A program made the translations under genes and the position numbers. Shown one piece after another: positions 12,401-24,142 of a stretch of DNA of 64,000 nt. The notes under the pieces were generated by a model that was given only the letters and a program-made list of their open reading frames with translations, searched no databases and had not been told where the DNA came from. This stretch comes from Collybiopsis luxurians FD-317 M1. Lineage: Eukaryota; Basidiomycota; Agaricomycetes; Agaricales; Omphalotaceae. Numbering within the stretch: position 1 is the first letter of the stretch; every line of letters starts with the position of its first letter. The stretch covers positions 194,019 to 258,018 of the forward strand of contig KN834794.1 in NCBI GenBank assembly GCA_000827265.1. The letters are read 5' to 3'.

Positions 12401-13583
12401 GTGGCTTAGAGGCTGCTAAGACTTGAGCCATAACTTTTCTATATTCATTCATGACATTTTCATCTTCAGAGTCAAAAATTTCTTGGAGGATAGACTTATA
12501 TAGTTGATCAAGAGGATTAAAACCCTCATCAACATTTGCCTGCATTGCCATGAACCTTTCAAAACGCTTTCTAACCTTTATACCAGGTTTAACTTGTTGA
12601 TGAAGAGCTTCACAAACTGTATATGCCCACTGAAAATGGTTCTCAGCTCTTTCAGCCAGAGTCCTACATTGATCAAGATTGAAATTACCCTGATTAATTG
12701 ACCGTTCCATTCTGTGAACAACATACTTATATATGTCATTCTTTGTATTTACCAGGGCACTCATATCTTGAGCTTGAAGTAGATTGCCATACTTTTCAAG
12801 TATTTCTGCAATATCACCTTCCAATCGAGATGTAACCAGAACTCTGAAATTTTGAGGAAGTTCATTTATCCCATCCATTAAGACAGAGAGAAATTTCATC
12901 CTAGTACTATCTCTCTGCTGGTGACCACATTCATCCAGGGCATCTATTACAATGACTACTTGCTTGGATTCAAGCATTGATTGAGCAGGTTTAAGAATCA
13001 AGTTTTGCCATTGCTCTTTGAGGCTAGGACTGCTTGATACGTAGGGATCTTTGTCCAACAGCTCAACCAGTCTATTCCCAAATTCTGGTATATATAGCGC
13101 CAAATTATAAGCAATACTCTGCAAGGCTTTACTCGGAGTTCGATCGACAGTAAAGGTTCTGTCAAATCGAAAGAATGCTCCAAGGCAATTTTCATCCTTG
13201 CACTGCTTGCCAATGGTATGGCTAATGGCAGATTTTCCTGTTCCTGCAGGTCCATAAAGAAAAAAGCCCCGTGGAATATTTTTTCCAGTGACGTAAATCC
13301 AGTTAGAAATCTTGTTAATGATTTCCACTCTGGTATCCTTCAAGCAAATTTTGTCACTGTCAATATGGGCTTTGAAATCAGGGTCCAGCTTCTCGCGAAG
13401 TTTGCGTTCAATGTCCTCTGTAGCACATGCGGATCCTCGTCACTTGATTGGGATCACTTTATGACTGCGGATTAACCTACCCCTTGGAACAGTGTTATTT
13501 ATAGTAGTGTATTGATCACCATGTACACTGATGATTTCGGGGTTATGAATTTGAATGTTTTGAGCGCCAGGAAACAGGGCCAT
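9453..13583 (-). CDS. NACHT-WD40 NLR-type receptor (STAND NTPase)
   Basis: Exons 13481-13583, 11847-13435 and 9453-11759 join in phase to give a 1,331-residue protein. Exon 1 encodes a short N-terminal segment (MALFPGAQNIQIHNPEII then SVHGDQYTTI) with no known effector domain. Exon 2 holds the NACHT ATPase: Walker A GPAGTGKSAI, Walker B VVIVIDALDECG, and VLVTSR, followed by a helical winged-helix/HD-like region with HTSIRDFLLD. Exon 3 has 14 WD40 repeats of about 43 residues ('SVAFSPDGKRIVSGS..VRIWD') and a C-terminal cap (NDGWICGS, LLLWIPPEY, FVHGTNW) typical of agaric NLRs. Such proteins are signal-sensing STAND NTPases in fungal self/non-self or antagonist recognition; the ligand is unknown. 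The frame is intact. It is the sister of the gene at 44.8-49.4 kb. Confidence 0.9.
9750..11555 (-). repeat. WD40 coding repeat array, 14 units of about 129 bp
   Basis: Tandem coding repeats inside the NACHT-WD40 gene. Each unit carries a near-invariant core (HTxxVxSVAFSPDGKRIVSGS) with variable surface positions. Units 12-14 and the first two are the most diverged and the central units the most alike, which suggests ongoing exchange between units. Confidence 0.85.
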
Positions 13584-14572
13584 GGTGGTGGTCGTTGAAG
13601 GACAAGAAGCAATGGTCACACTGTCACCGAATGTCGGAGTGGTTACAAATTATATAATTGCTTTATTCAATGGAGAGGTACTGTTCAAAACCAATTCTTA
13701 GAGGTCGGTTTGTTACTACCTGTAGTTCGGACTTCCCTCTAACCGTCAGGAAGGGGTATTATACCTTTGATCTTAGTCTTAATTCCGAAGTTATTTCCTT
13801 TTTTACAACTCTCAGTTAGCAGTTCTGCCCCTGTTTTCTCTTGATCTCATGCCCTGGGGCCTTGGTCATGATTGTTGTCTACGTGGGGCGCGAGTTCCAT
13901 CCCGGTCCAACTATTTTCGTCAGAATTATTTGAGTTTCGTTTACCGGTTAATGCCAGCTTGATTTTGCCGCCAGTCAGTTGCTAATTGATAAGCCGGGCA
14001 AGGCGGAGAGCACTGCTTGAGATGTTCGCTTGCTCTGAGGCCCGCTGGGGCGAATCTCTTACTTTCGTGCGGTCGAGTTTTGCGTTTCCCATTCTGCCTG
14101 TCAAGTTGCCGCCGCTGGAAGAAATATCTTGCACCATGTAACCACTATTAGAATCAGTTCTCAGAAGTTGATTTCTCGCTATTTGTTGCTTGGACTTGCT
14201 TGACGCTACCCAGATATCTCAAGTCGTTCCAAGATTCATAATGCAGTACGCGCTGCGCAGTTGGCCACGGGAACAATATTCTAGAACGGGAATAGCCCTG
14301 TGAAAGGTTTACCCTATTTAGTTATCTCCACCTTAGACGCTCCGTCACCTTCTCCCTCCATTTCCGCATACTACGTAGCCGGCTACGTCTCTCACTCCTT
14401 TATACGATAATTTCCAGTTCCTCAACTCCTACCTTTTCCTTTGGCATCCTTGCCGAGTCGTCTACAGCCCCGGAACCTCAATATCGAAGAATTTTTATTG
14501 TGTTGCACTGCTTCAGTCTCACTGCAGTCGACTCGGACATTCGACCGCATTTCTCTTTGCTGTTGACCCAGT
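13584..14572. other. Divergent promoter region between NLR and DUF1769 genes
   Basis: Intergenic space between a minus-strand receptor gene and a plus-strand gene. No coding motif and no repeat with clear ends was found. The 100 bp before 14573 are pyrimidine-rich, as is common upstream of basidiomycete start codons. Confidence 0.45.
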
Positions 14573-15788
14573 ATGCCTCATTTGCAAGTTCTCTGTGGAC
14601 CGGACCCTTCAAATTTGATTCCAATAACCCATCTCGTCAATACCAATGCTCCAGCTCGAGTGGTCTCTGATGTTTTCGAGGGTCAAATTATCGCCAACAT
14701 TAAGGAGTTCAATGGAGACTGCGAGTACTTTGAGAGGGAAGATAGGCGAGGAATTACATGGAGTATTCAGGTGCAGGGTGAGCCACTACCTTCTCAGCTT
14801 AGCGGAAATTGGGCGAGTTGCTCATGCCACTCAGGTCGATTCCTGCAGCCCCGTTCTGCGGATGACATTATGTTTGGAAATACCTTTGATAGGCCATTGC
14901 ATCTTCCATGGGGATCTGGCGCTGCGCTGAAGTTTATGAGGTACGCTGGAAGCAGCTCGAATTCATTCACCAGCTCACTGCCCCGTACTGTAGCTACATT
15001 GACCCGAACCTGACGCACGACCTAAGTTCGCCCACTAAACCTTGGGCGTTATCCCCTTTGATAGCTACCATGCCAAATTTCGCTCACACCCATCAATCTT
15101 CTCGTTCACCCGACCCTCGCCCACCGCCATTTCCTTCCAACCATTCCCTGAGAGACGATAGTTCGCAGCTGTATCTCTCCTTTCATCCCCACGATGATGA
15201 CAACAGTATTGATTCCCCACCGAGCTCCGCGTCCTCTTCATCGTCTTCGTTGAACTCCAGTTCGTCTCACGGATCAGCGCATTCCACGCATTCGAGTTAT
15301 TCATCACACTCGGCTCACTCTTACCACTCGCATTCGAGCTCGGGATCTATGTCCGCCAAGATTAAGTCTCTGTCGAAAGTCTCAGTAAAACCCTTGAAGA
15401 GGTCACGAAGAGCGACGGGTACAGGAACGGCTCCGCCGTTGAACCTCACCAACGCTGCGCAGAGAAGGAGCTACTTTAGCCTACAGGAGAATCGGGAGAA
15501 TGTCGTGTTTGGACCAAAAGTGAGTCTTTTTTGTTGTTTTTGAGCCTTACTCACGTCAGCGTCGTGGACATACAGGATATCTTAACCACAGACTTTTGTT
15601 ATGGTTTCCTCGAATTTTCGCCTTCCCTCACGCTTCGTCTTCCCGGGGGAATATCCTTCGATTTGCTTAGATATTGGGATGGCCAGCCAGTGAGGTTCAT
15701 GTGTTGCGAGCGTAAGAAGCCGGGGGATGGAAGTAGCGAGCCGTGGGGGAGAAGCTTTTGGTGTGTCGCTATCGAGTTGGTTGATTGA
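14573..15788 (+). CDS. DUF1769 family protein
   Basis: Four exons (14573-14777, 14835-14940, 14994-15519 and 15575-15788), all GT-AG and in phase. The product contains the DUF1769 blocks: FEGQIIANIKEFNGD, YFEREDRRGITWSIQVQGRFL, DDIMFGNTFDRPLHLPWGSGAALKF, YIDPNLTHDL and KPWALSPLIATM. A Ser/His-rich low-complexity linker follows (about 15200-15350), then a basic stretch and a final block (FGPKDILTTDFCYGFLEFSP, WDGQPVRFMCCER). This domain is widespread in fungi, including fission yeast, with no defined enzymatic activity and no transmembrane helices. It is a single-copy, conserved-type gene beside the fast-evolving receptor. Confidence 0.8.
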
Positions 15789-16867
15789 GGTGGTAAAAAT
15801 GGCATTTTTGGCACGACGTGACATGTAATCATGGGTCTTGATATTTACGTCGCATGGACTATGGACTTTTTGTGGACATGTTGTAAATACTACCAACAGC
15901 TTGTAAATAATAGTGTGGCACTGCATTGTAACTTTGAATCGGAGCCAGTGAATATGCAAGTTGAAGCTTGAGGTGGTCCCCAAATTGTCAGGACTCGATA
16001 AAGGCTGAACGGCTGACGATGAAGAGGATTGCAGCGATTTCCGTTCGGCTTCCATTAAAGACAAGCCGAGCTGGACAACCGAAGACGCCGGTCTATTTCG
16101 GCGCTGCCCGGTCTATTCGGCTCATTGCTGCAATCACAAGTAAACCCGCCGCTGAACTCGGCGACTCGGCATAATCACTCCTCCCTTACTTACCACTACA
16201 GCGGGAGTGGTTTTAACGGGCTGTTACTTAGCCAAAAGAAATTCTTCTTTACAATCTCAAACCTTGCCGCTAGGTTGGTAGTGCCGAACTAAATCGATCC
16301 CGGATTTGAGGCGTTGAGTGGGCGGCGACACGCTGAACAATGCCTCAGTCCATCCACTTCAATCGCCAACGCACACCCTCTCCTCAGATATTCAGGTTCT
16401 AACTTGAAATGGAAGCTCGAGCGGTCTTTCCCAAGTTTGCCTAGACTCAGTCCACTACTATTCCGCCGGTAGGATGGCATCATCGCACAACCTTATTGCG
16501 ATCGATGACACCAGCGTACAAGGACACACTTTGATACAAGGCCAGTGCTTATTGTCAGACACGCAGCACTGTAGGTACTTTGAACAAGGATATACGAGAG
16601 TCAAAGACCAACGAACGGCTACCCTGTGACTTCCGTTGCTCGCTCGCATACCTATGCGCTCGTTTCTAGTCCATTGATCTGGGACGAAGCCCGTGAAAGC
16701 CAAAAATTACGCCATCTGACATGGGAATTAACTAGATTGCAGTATTATTCGACGGTAGATTCCCTCTATATAAACGGATACCCTACTCTCCACTGACGCT
16801 TGGCGTCAGTTTCCTGCGCCGTCTCTTGTACTTGGATCCTCGTTCTGATTTCCAAAGCTAGCCCGAA
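15789..16867. other. Intergenic region with MFS promoter
   Basis: Contains the 3' flank of the DUF1769 gene and the promoter of the MFS gene. A GC-rich stretch with repeated 'cggtctatt'/'ggtctattcggc' words lies near 16088-16130. No supported gene; minus-strand frames here look like chance frames. Confidence 0.45.
16767..16774 (+). promoter_or_regulatory. Candidate TATA box of the MFS gene
   Basis: Sequence tatataaa, 94 bp upstream of the ATG at 16868, a normal distance for a fungal core promoter. Assigned by sequence and position only. Confidence 0.4.
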
Positions 16868-19539
16868 ATGTCACGGACATCTTCATTGAAGGATCAGGCG
16901 ATGGATGGGACTTCAGATGTTGAGGTGAAACCAACCAGGAAGCTTCGGAGCTATATTTGGTATGGATACGCCGTTGCTATTCGCCTGAAAGACGGGTTTG
17001 GATGAGCTGTGGAATCAGGGATACATGGGACAAACCCCCCGAAGAACGTCAATTTCTCAACAGGCTCGACTCGTGTTTGTTAACCTACGCTGCCTTGTCG
17101 TATTTCAGCAAATAAGTTTTATTTCTCTTCCGGTCAGAAGCGATAGCCTTATCTGCTTATCTATTTCACGTATCTGGACCAGCAGAACATTACGGTGAGA
17201 ACTGGGTTATCGGGTACCATTCCGGACACATCTCATTGGCCTTCTTTCCAAGAACGCCTATGTTTCCGGTATGCAGGAAGAGTACGAACGTCTTTGCGGC
17301 TCTTATGAGCCTAGGTCATGCTTATGCTTTCTTTTGGCATTTATTTTAGTCTTAACTTGTACGTTATCCCATTCGTTCATCCTAACTCTGACCTTTAGTC
17401 TTGTTCTAGGGTCGGGAATGACTTGAATTACATTACAACTGCCTGGACCTGTGGTTATGTTATTGGACAGATCCCGTCAAAGTAAGTTCTATTTTAGCGT
17501 CTCGAGCTTTTATCTGTATGCTAATTTGTCTCCCCCTCGCCTCAGCTTGTTGATCACTCGAATCCGGCCTTCGTTATGGGTATGACTCGTATCTTCCCTT
17601 CCATATTTACATCCTCGTTCAAACCTGACGAACGACCTTCGTTTCACATCTACAGATCCCGACCATGGAATTGCTATGGAGTGTGCTTACAATGCTGCTA
17701 TGCACATCAAAGAGCTTTTCCCACTTGGTCGTTCTTCGATTTTTCGTCGGTGAGTAATAGTAAGCACGTCTAACATTCCTCCTATTCAAATTGAAACATC
17801 GTCGGTAGGTCTGGCTGAATCTACATTCTATCCAGCCATTCAATATGTCATCGGAAGCTGGTATAAAGGGGACGAGCTGGGCAAACGAGCTTGCATCTTT
17901 CACGTCGGTAGATTCTAATCGGTCGCAGAGATCATCCTCACATATTTACCATACCAGACTGCCAGCGCCATAGGACCCATGTTCAGCGGGTTCTTGCAGA
18001 CCGTAAGTCGGCATTAAACCAAGCAAATTTGTCGCGTAATCGTATTTAGGCTGCATACAACGGGCTAAATGGTGTACATGGATTAGCTGGATGGAAATGT
18101 ACGTCAATTTCGAAACCATTCTTCACTTACTGGACCGCTTTGAACCAACAGGGTTGTTCATCGTCGACGGCGTCATCACCATTCCCATAGCGTTACTGGG
18201 ATATCTCATAATGCCAGACCTCCCGCACAACACCAAGCCATCCTTTTTGTATACCCCAGCACAACTAGATCTCGCTAAACAGCGTATGGCACAGGTCAAT
18301 AGAAGACCACCTTCGAAGTTCACCAAAGAAAAGGTGAAGGGGTTTTTCACGACGTGGCATATTTACACCCTCGTTCCTTGTAAGAAATACACATTATCTT
18401 ATCGGAGACTGCTCCCCTTGGATTAAATCTGGCGTTCTCTTACAGTGTATGTTCTGTTCAATAACGGGAGCGGACCCACGACTTCGATGATTTTCTGGCT
18501 CAAGAGTTTCAATACAAAGACGAAGACCGTTTATACAGTCGGCCAGATTAACGTTTATCCTCTTGGAGAGAACGTAGTCCAGGTTGTATCTAGTTGAGTT
18601 TCGGTTCTGATCCCATACTTCGCACCCTAATTTGACTCTGTCTTGAATGTCAAGCACTTTCTTGGGCATGGTGGTCGGATGCAATCGGCTTGCGGTGGCC
18701 CCCAATGATTGTTGCAGGAGTGAGTACTCGCAAAGTGCACGTCAACTCTTCACGCATTGATTCCCTCCATTTTGGGTGTGTAGACATGGAGCATGATCGT
18801 CTGCATTCTCCTTGCAGTGACACCGCTATATACACATATTGCCAGGCGATGGGCGTTGTACTACATGGTACGTACTATTCAGGCAGTGCTTACTGGACCG
18901 TTTAATCAACCTCTAAATGCCACTTTCTGCGACAGACAACTATACAAGGAGGGTTGTCAGGGCTTATATTAGCTTGGGCAAATGAGTTAACCGGAGAAGA
19001 TAGCGAGAGTGAGTTACTCCGAAAGTCGTCGGCTTGATATTCGCTTAACTCATTCCCAGAACGGTCCTTTATCGTAGCTTCTTGTAACATGTGGGCGTAT
19101 GTCATGCAGGTGAGCGAGCTCGTAGAGCAAAATAGTATCACGCCGTTCATGTAAAACTCACAGGCATGGCTTCCAATGTAAGACTTTCTTTCCACCTTCC
19201 GCTAAATGCGTTCAAATCCAAACTGAGTGAATCAGTGTTATTTTTCCGCAAGTAGAACAGCCAAGGTTAGTTTTATCCATGATCTCTATCTGTTCAAAAC
19301 TGAATTTCATACGTATAACCTCAGGGTTCTCAAAGGAAATATTGCCACTGCATGCATAAATTTTGCCATGAGTAAGTCTCTTCCACCAAAAATGATGATG
19401 GAAGAGGCTGCGTTGACACCGAGCGTGATCTACAGTGTCATTTGCTCTGCTAACATACTTGCTTCAACGACGAGATCAACACCGTAGGGATATAAACGAA
19501 GGATCATCTCATGAGAGCACTGACAGGGTGCTGGAGTAG
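16868..19539 (+). CDS. MFS transporter, anion:cation symporter (allantoate/pantothenate permease type)
   Basis: Plasma-membrane permease of the Dal5/Fen2-like ACS branch. Spliced segments read in order: MSRTSSLKDQ, then WDKPPEERQFLNRLDSCLLTYAALSYF (TM1), [88 protein letters not shown], then TASAIGPMFSGFLQT. After these come [63 protein letters not shown] and a polar tail ending near RDINEGSSHESTDRVLE. This is the 12-TM ACS pattern, with the motif-A-like region and the usual central loop. About 14 short introns are needed. The first exon/intron borders around 17105-17170 (between YFSK and YLDQQ) offer no clean GT-AG pair; see findings. Confidence 0.78.
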
Positions 19540-20824
19540 AAAATTACGGGCCTAGTATATGTGAATCAGTCCTGGAGATAATTACATAACGAAGTTTTAC
19601 TTAAGTAGCCAGCTTCAATTTAGCAACACCTGGCGTCCCCTGCGGGTCTTCGATAGGACGACTCCTTTGGGGAACTTTAAACCACAAAGATTCGTGGGCG
19701 GGACGCACAAAAGCGGCCCCACCACCCTGGTAGATACTAAACCTCTTTTCCCCATCCGCATCCGGCCTCGTTTAATGCCCCAGTTATGTTCCGAAGACTA
19801 GATTTCATACTGGCCATGAGGACCATTACTGAAGAGTTTTCATCCCTTGCGTGAGTCTTCGCCTTCCCAGCTTGAGAGTCGATAAATCTAAGCAATATTG
19901 GCTCTGAAGACTGCAATTCAGGATGCGAATAGTGTGTGGGCTGTTAGGGGCTGTTTGGAATTGTGACGGTGTATAGAATAACGCGTTATCAATTATGAGC
20001 AAGAATGAGATATACTTAAATGCGTTAAATGGCTGAATAAACCTGCGCTCAGGTGTGAAGTGGTTCTTTCGCTGCTCAAAAAGAATGACAGATGTCATTA
20101 AAGTTACAGGTCATTACAGAACTCGTTGTCAAGTGAGTCACAGAATACCTTCAAGTTACCTGCCACGCTTTCTCCTCCCGCAGTCATCAACGTCCAGGTT
20201 ATGGGTGTACTCCTCAATCTTTACTGAGTAAATGCAAGTTTGATTCTTGGGCTTGCTTAACATACCCAAACCCTTACCATCTTCATCATCTATCACAATT
20301 TCAATGATTGAATCCTCAGCTTCTGGGATCCAAATTCCGCCGTTCTTCTTCTCAACGTTGCCCTCTACTTTCCGAAATCACAAGCTCGATCACGGCGCTG
20401 ATAGCAACATCGCCTGAATCATCAATGGAGCCGGTGTCAATTGGCTCCGCTTGTTTTTCCTCCTTGGCCTTATCATCTGCATCAGTAGAGCCACGTATCT
20501 ATATATCTATTGTCTCTGTAACTGCTCCTTCTGTCTTGTTCTTGTTGGTCGTGGAATATTTGGGCGCGGGCACTTCCCAACCGTCAGCCTGCGGATATGA
20601 CAGGACCTCCGAATTAGTGGATCTCCAAATTGAATGCATAATGCATGACACCTGTCAGGCTCAGGCTCCTCGTTGACTGATGGCAGCCTTTATCCAATTT
20701 AACGCTTCTTTCGGACGCTCCATTCATCCCTCGTGGACAAATGTTTTCAGAATGGCTGGCGATATGGCAGTGCCGCAAAACCTTTTATAAAGGCCGTATA
20801 CTCGCGGAGTGACCAGTAAGGAGC
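19540..20824. other. Intergenic region with a decayed minus-strand coding remnant
   Basis: Between the MFS and DUF6534 genes. On the minus strand, 20160-20600 reads as coding-like acidic and charged peptide (for example ADGWEVPAPKYSTTNKNKTEG and SIIEIVIDDEDGKGLG) interrupted by in-frame stops. It looks like the remnant of an unknown gene or mobile-element protein. I could not identify it. Confidence 0.35.
20786..20791 (+). promoter_or_regulatory. Candidate TATA box of the DUF6534 gene
   Basis: tataaa 39 bp before the ATG at 20825, in a context free of other features. Position and sequence only. Confidence 0.4.
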
Positions 20825-22373
20825 ATGTCTCTCAACTCCATCATCGGGACATTAGAGATTGCCAATGGACTTTCAACATTCTTCCTTGGTATCATTACTC
20901 TCCAGATATATTTCTTCTACAGAGCTTTCCCTGAAGAGAAATGGCAGGCGAAGCTTGCTGTGAGTTTTGACTGTGCCATTGAACAGATTCTTATCTACTT
21001 CTACCCAGGTTGCAGCTGTCTAGTAAGCGAAAAGCCAGCAAATGCTCAAAAGTTTCACTGATAATTCAACATAGCGCTTTTGAATTAGGACACACTATCT
21101 CACTCTCGCATACTCTCTATGAGATGACAATCATTGACTTCGGACAGCCTCAGCGTTTTGTCAAACTCCCTGACAGTATTGAAGTAGGTTTACTCTTTGA
21201 AGGTATGATAACCGTGGCCGTTCAAGTATGATTTTTATCTACTGGCGTACCGGTCGTGTTTCTGAATGAGGCATGATATTAGGGATTTTTTATCTCACGA
21301 GTGTATCGACTCCGGAGAATCCCAAAAATCATACCATATTTTTTATTTTTCTTGGCCGCTCTGCGCTTTGCAGCAAGCTTCGCTCTGACAACTGGTGGAT
21401 TTAAAGTTACAACATATGATGAATTCCTGGAGCACTGGTCATGGCTTTTGACCACCTTTTTCTCACTGGGGTCATTTGTTGACCTTGGAGTTTCATGCAC
21501 GCTTTGTGTATTTCTTGTTGCCCAACGCAAAACATCATTTAAAAAGTAGGGCATGCATTGAATGATATTCATTTACACTTCTCTTATTGCTTCCATAGAA
21601 CAGAGGCTTTGATTGACCGTTTGATAGCTTTCACATTGAGTAAACTTTTAGTCTCTGACTCAACCAGAGAAGCTTGCTGATTTCTGCAGCAACCGGTCTG
21701 TTAACTAGGTAGGTTGGCAGCCAAGTTTGGCTAAACTTTGCTTCTGAATCTCTGTGCTCCAGCATCATTTCTGTTATAACTGTTATCTGTGTAAGTAAAA
21801 TGTCCTTCCGGTCTGTTGTGCAGTATTACTTGAATCCTGATCCAATCCTCACAGTATGTTACAATGCCAACAAACAGTATGTCTTCTCACAGACATTCTC
21901 ATCAATCTCTGCCAGCACAGAGTACTTACTCAGAATTAATATCAGCTGTTTGGATCTTGGTATACACTCTACTCGCAAAATGTGAGTGGCCCATTGCAAT
22001 TATATACATCTTTTGATAAGTTTACAGCATACTCCAACTCTATGCTTGTCGCGTAGGTACTATACCTTCCAAAGTAGCTTCTCGGTCTGATGAATGCTCC
22101 GTGCAGTCTTAATGCCCGACCAGCTAAGATATCAAATGACAATGTTATCACTCTACCGACAGCAAATGCACAGCATACATCCAATACCGCCTTTCAGAAA
22201 TCTCAGGATGTCTCGGTATGTTGATACTTTGATATACAAGCAACTTAGCCTGGGATAATAACTGTATTGAAAATTAGACAGCCATCAACGTCTCCCAGGT
22301 TGTAGTGACTACCACTGATGAAATTTTGACATCCCCCAAAGGTCAAGGTCAAGGTGACCCCAGATTTAATTAA
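20825..22373 (+). CDS. DUF6534-domain integral membrane protein
   Basis: Basidiomycete seven-helix membrane protein of unknown function. Exons read MSLNSIIGTLEIANGLSTFFLGIITLQIYFFY (TM1), FELGHTISLSHTLYEMTIIDFGQP (the family's 'leLghTi..shtlY' block), VGLLFEGMITVAVQ, GFFISRVYRLRRIPKII, FLEHWSWLLTTFFSLGSFVDLG, FLVAQRKTSFKK, TEALIDRLIAFTL, and TGLLT joined over an intron to SIISVITVIC. Then follow AVWILVYTLLAK and AYSNSMLVA plus LNARPAKIS. The last two segments are the canonical 'kvYsNslLasLNaR' signature of DUF6534. The polar tail (TAINVSQVVVTTTDEILTSPKG) ends at TAA 22371-22373. A candidate TATA box lies 39 bp upstream of the ATG. Confidence 0.78.
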
Positions 22374-23068
22374 TGAAGAATTGCCAGAAGCTATTCTGCA
22401 TTGTATTCTTTGTTTAGTCACAAATTATATAGTAATACTTCCATGTACCCACGCAGAGCCATTGAGCCAAGCTTCGGCCAAACTCACAGATACTAGGATC
22501 AAATATGATCCTTTCCGCGTTCAAATTTTGGACCGGCCATGTAATATACTTCCTTCCTTCCTTTCTTTGATATTCTTATTTACATCTTATCCAACGACAT
22601 GCACTGCTGGCGCCTCTGTCATGACTCATGCATTGCATATGACAAAGAAAATGTGCCAACCTGTATCCTTCAGGCACCACAAACGCTTCCTCCAAGTATG
22701 CCACAGTCACTTAATCAGCCGCCATCCTTGGGCGCCGCGCAACATCCTTTGTACATCTGGCTACCCCAGAAGAGCCTTCCGAACATTTGAGGCTTTGCCA
22801 CAAGCAGTGGGACAACCTCAGTGGGATGACTTTTCTGCCTGAATGAGTCGGAAGATCATCGATATTGTCAGTGTATGTAGACACAGGGTGCCAAGCGTAT
22901 GATGGGGTATGATGTGTATTTCGACATAAGCATTACGCATGTGTGAATTATTGTAGATACCAGTGGCGCAGTGGACGATGCGAGCGGTGAAACTCAGTGA
23001 AGACAAAATATTGAAGAACATCTGCTGAGCTATTTCAAAACAAATAATAGCTTGACAGGAACATAATT
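22374..23068. other. Intergenic region
   Basis: Plus-strand frames at 22354-22842 and 22599-22790 overlap the end of the DUF6534 gene and show no family motif. No gene supported. Confidence 0.4.
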
Positions 23069-23590
23069 GGAGAAGTTGCAGGCTCATTGGAAGCAGTCTC
23101 AGTGGACTTGATAGGAGGGGAGAAGAAGGTCAACTATTTTCAAGCAGACCTGAAGAATGGGGAACAATTGAGCTGTTGCAGTGAGACAGGAAGAGCCAAA
23201 TATTCAGCTGTCTTGCTTTCAGTGGCATGCATGGATGGGACAGAGCCACTTTGAATTCAGGAACAGCATGCAAGAAGCCACAGGCTCATTGGAAGCAGTC
23301 ACAGCAGATTTAGTAAGACTCTTACTAAATCTGCTGTGGTGTAAGAGGGGCAATGGAGAGAGAGAAGAAGGTTGAGTATTATTGAGAAAATCTGGAGAAT
23401 GAGGAACAATTGAGCTGACATGGTGAGAAGGAAAGAGCTGAATAGTAAGCTATGTTGCTTTCAGCAGCACATGTGGATAGGATGGAGCAACTTTGGGTTC
23501 AGGAACAGCTGACAGTCTGTGAGATGAGTAAAAGCAGAGGCTCAGCATTAGGAGATACATAAAATTGACTGTTTTTAAATTGCCGGTCTC
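23069..23590 (+). repeat. Dispersed repeat, two tandem copies (A and B)
   Basis: Copy A begins near 23075 and copy B near 23280. Both carry the words ggctcattggaagcagtc, gagaagaaggt, gaacaattgagctg, 'gaaagagctgaatagtaagct' or variants, and attcaggaacag. A third copy lies at 41735-42030 in the same orientation. No terminal inverted repeats or coding capacity were seen on this strand. In copies B and C the right edge runs into the 3' end of a minus-strand coding fragment ending in a shared RPAI-stop. Confidence 0.7.
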
Positions 23591-23763
23591 CTTCTCGCGA
23601 AGTTTATTACTGAAGAAGGGTGTTCCATTGAATTATCCTTAAGGACATTGAATACAATCTCTGCAGGAAGTCCCAGCTCTATGAAACCCTCATCTATCCA
23701 TTCTTGAATGGCCTTCTCTCCTATGGCAACTTTCAGCTCAATTTTCATTTTATCATTGAACAA
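23575..23763 (-). pseudogene. 3' fragment of an unknown gene next to repeat copy B
   Basis: Minus-strand frame reading MFNDKMKIELKVAIGEKAIQ, then WIDEGFIELGLPAEIVFNVL, ending RRRPAI-stop. A diverged relative (FIELGLSAKFVYNLIE, and an end KKLKAGGRPAI-stop) lies beside repeat copy C at 42010-42470. So the same unknown gene plus its 3' flank has been duplicated and has decayed. No domain recognised; charged and helical. Confidence 0.45.
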
Positions 23764-24142
23764 TTTGTAGGGAAGAGAAAATGAGTATAAGGGGTGTACC
23801 AGAAGATGGCAAGAAGGAAGTAAGGAGGAATAGCCTTAGCGCCTAATTAGGCTCCAGTTTAACTCTTTTGCATGAAATGGACTTTCCCCAAAAGTTCCGC
23901 AGTTGAGTGAAAATTAGATAATTATGAAACTCCTTTTCCAGGCTCAATATAGTGATATATGAATAATTGGTGATGTAGGACATACTTATCTCCCGCTATG
24001 CTAGGATGTAGACTGATGTCTTGCATCTCTTATTGCCAGGTTGAGGCTACCAAGCCTGTTTATCGCTAGATTCCCCCTGAGTCAGCAAGCTTGGATCTTG
24101 GCAGCACCACCATGGCTACTGGAGTCAGATTCATCCAGTGCC

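Noticed and set aside
15582..16064. Minus-strand 160-codon frame overlapping the last DUF1769 exon
   Set aside because: Shadow of the plus-strand exon with its 3' flank; no motif.
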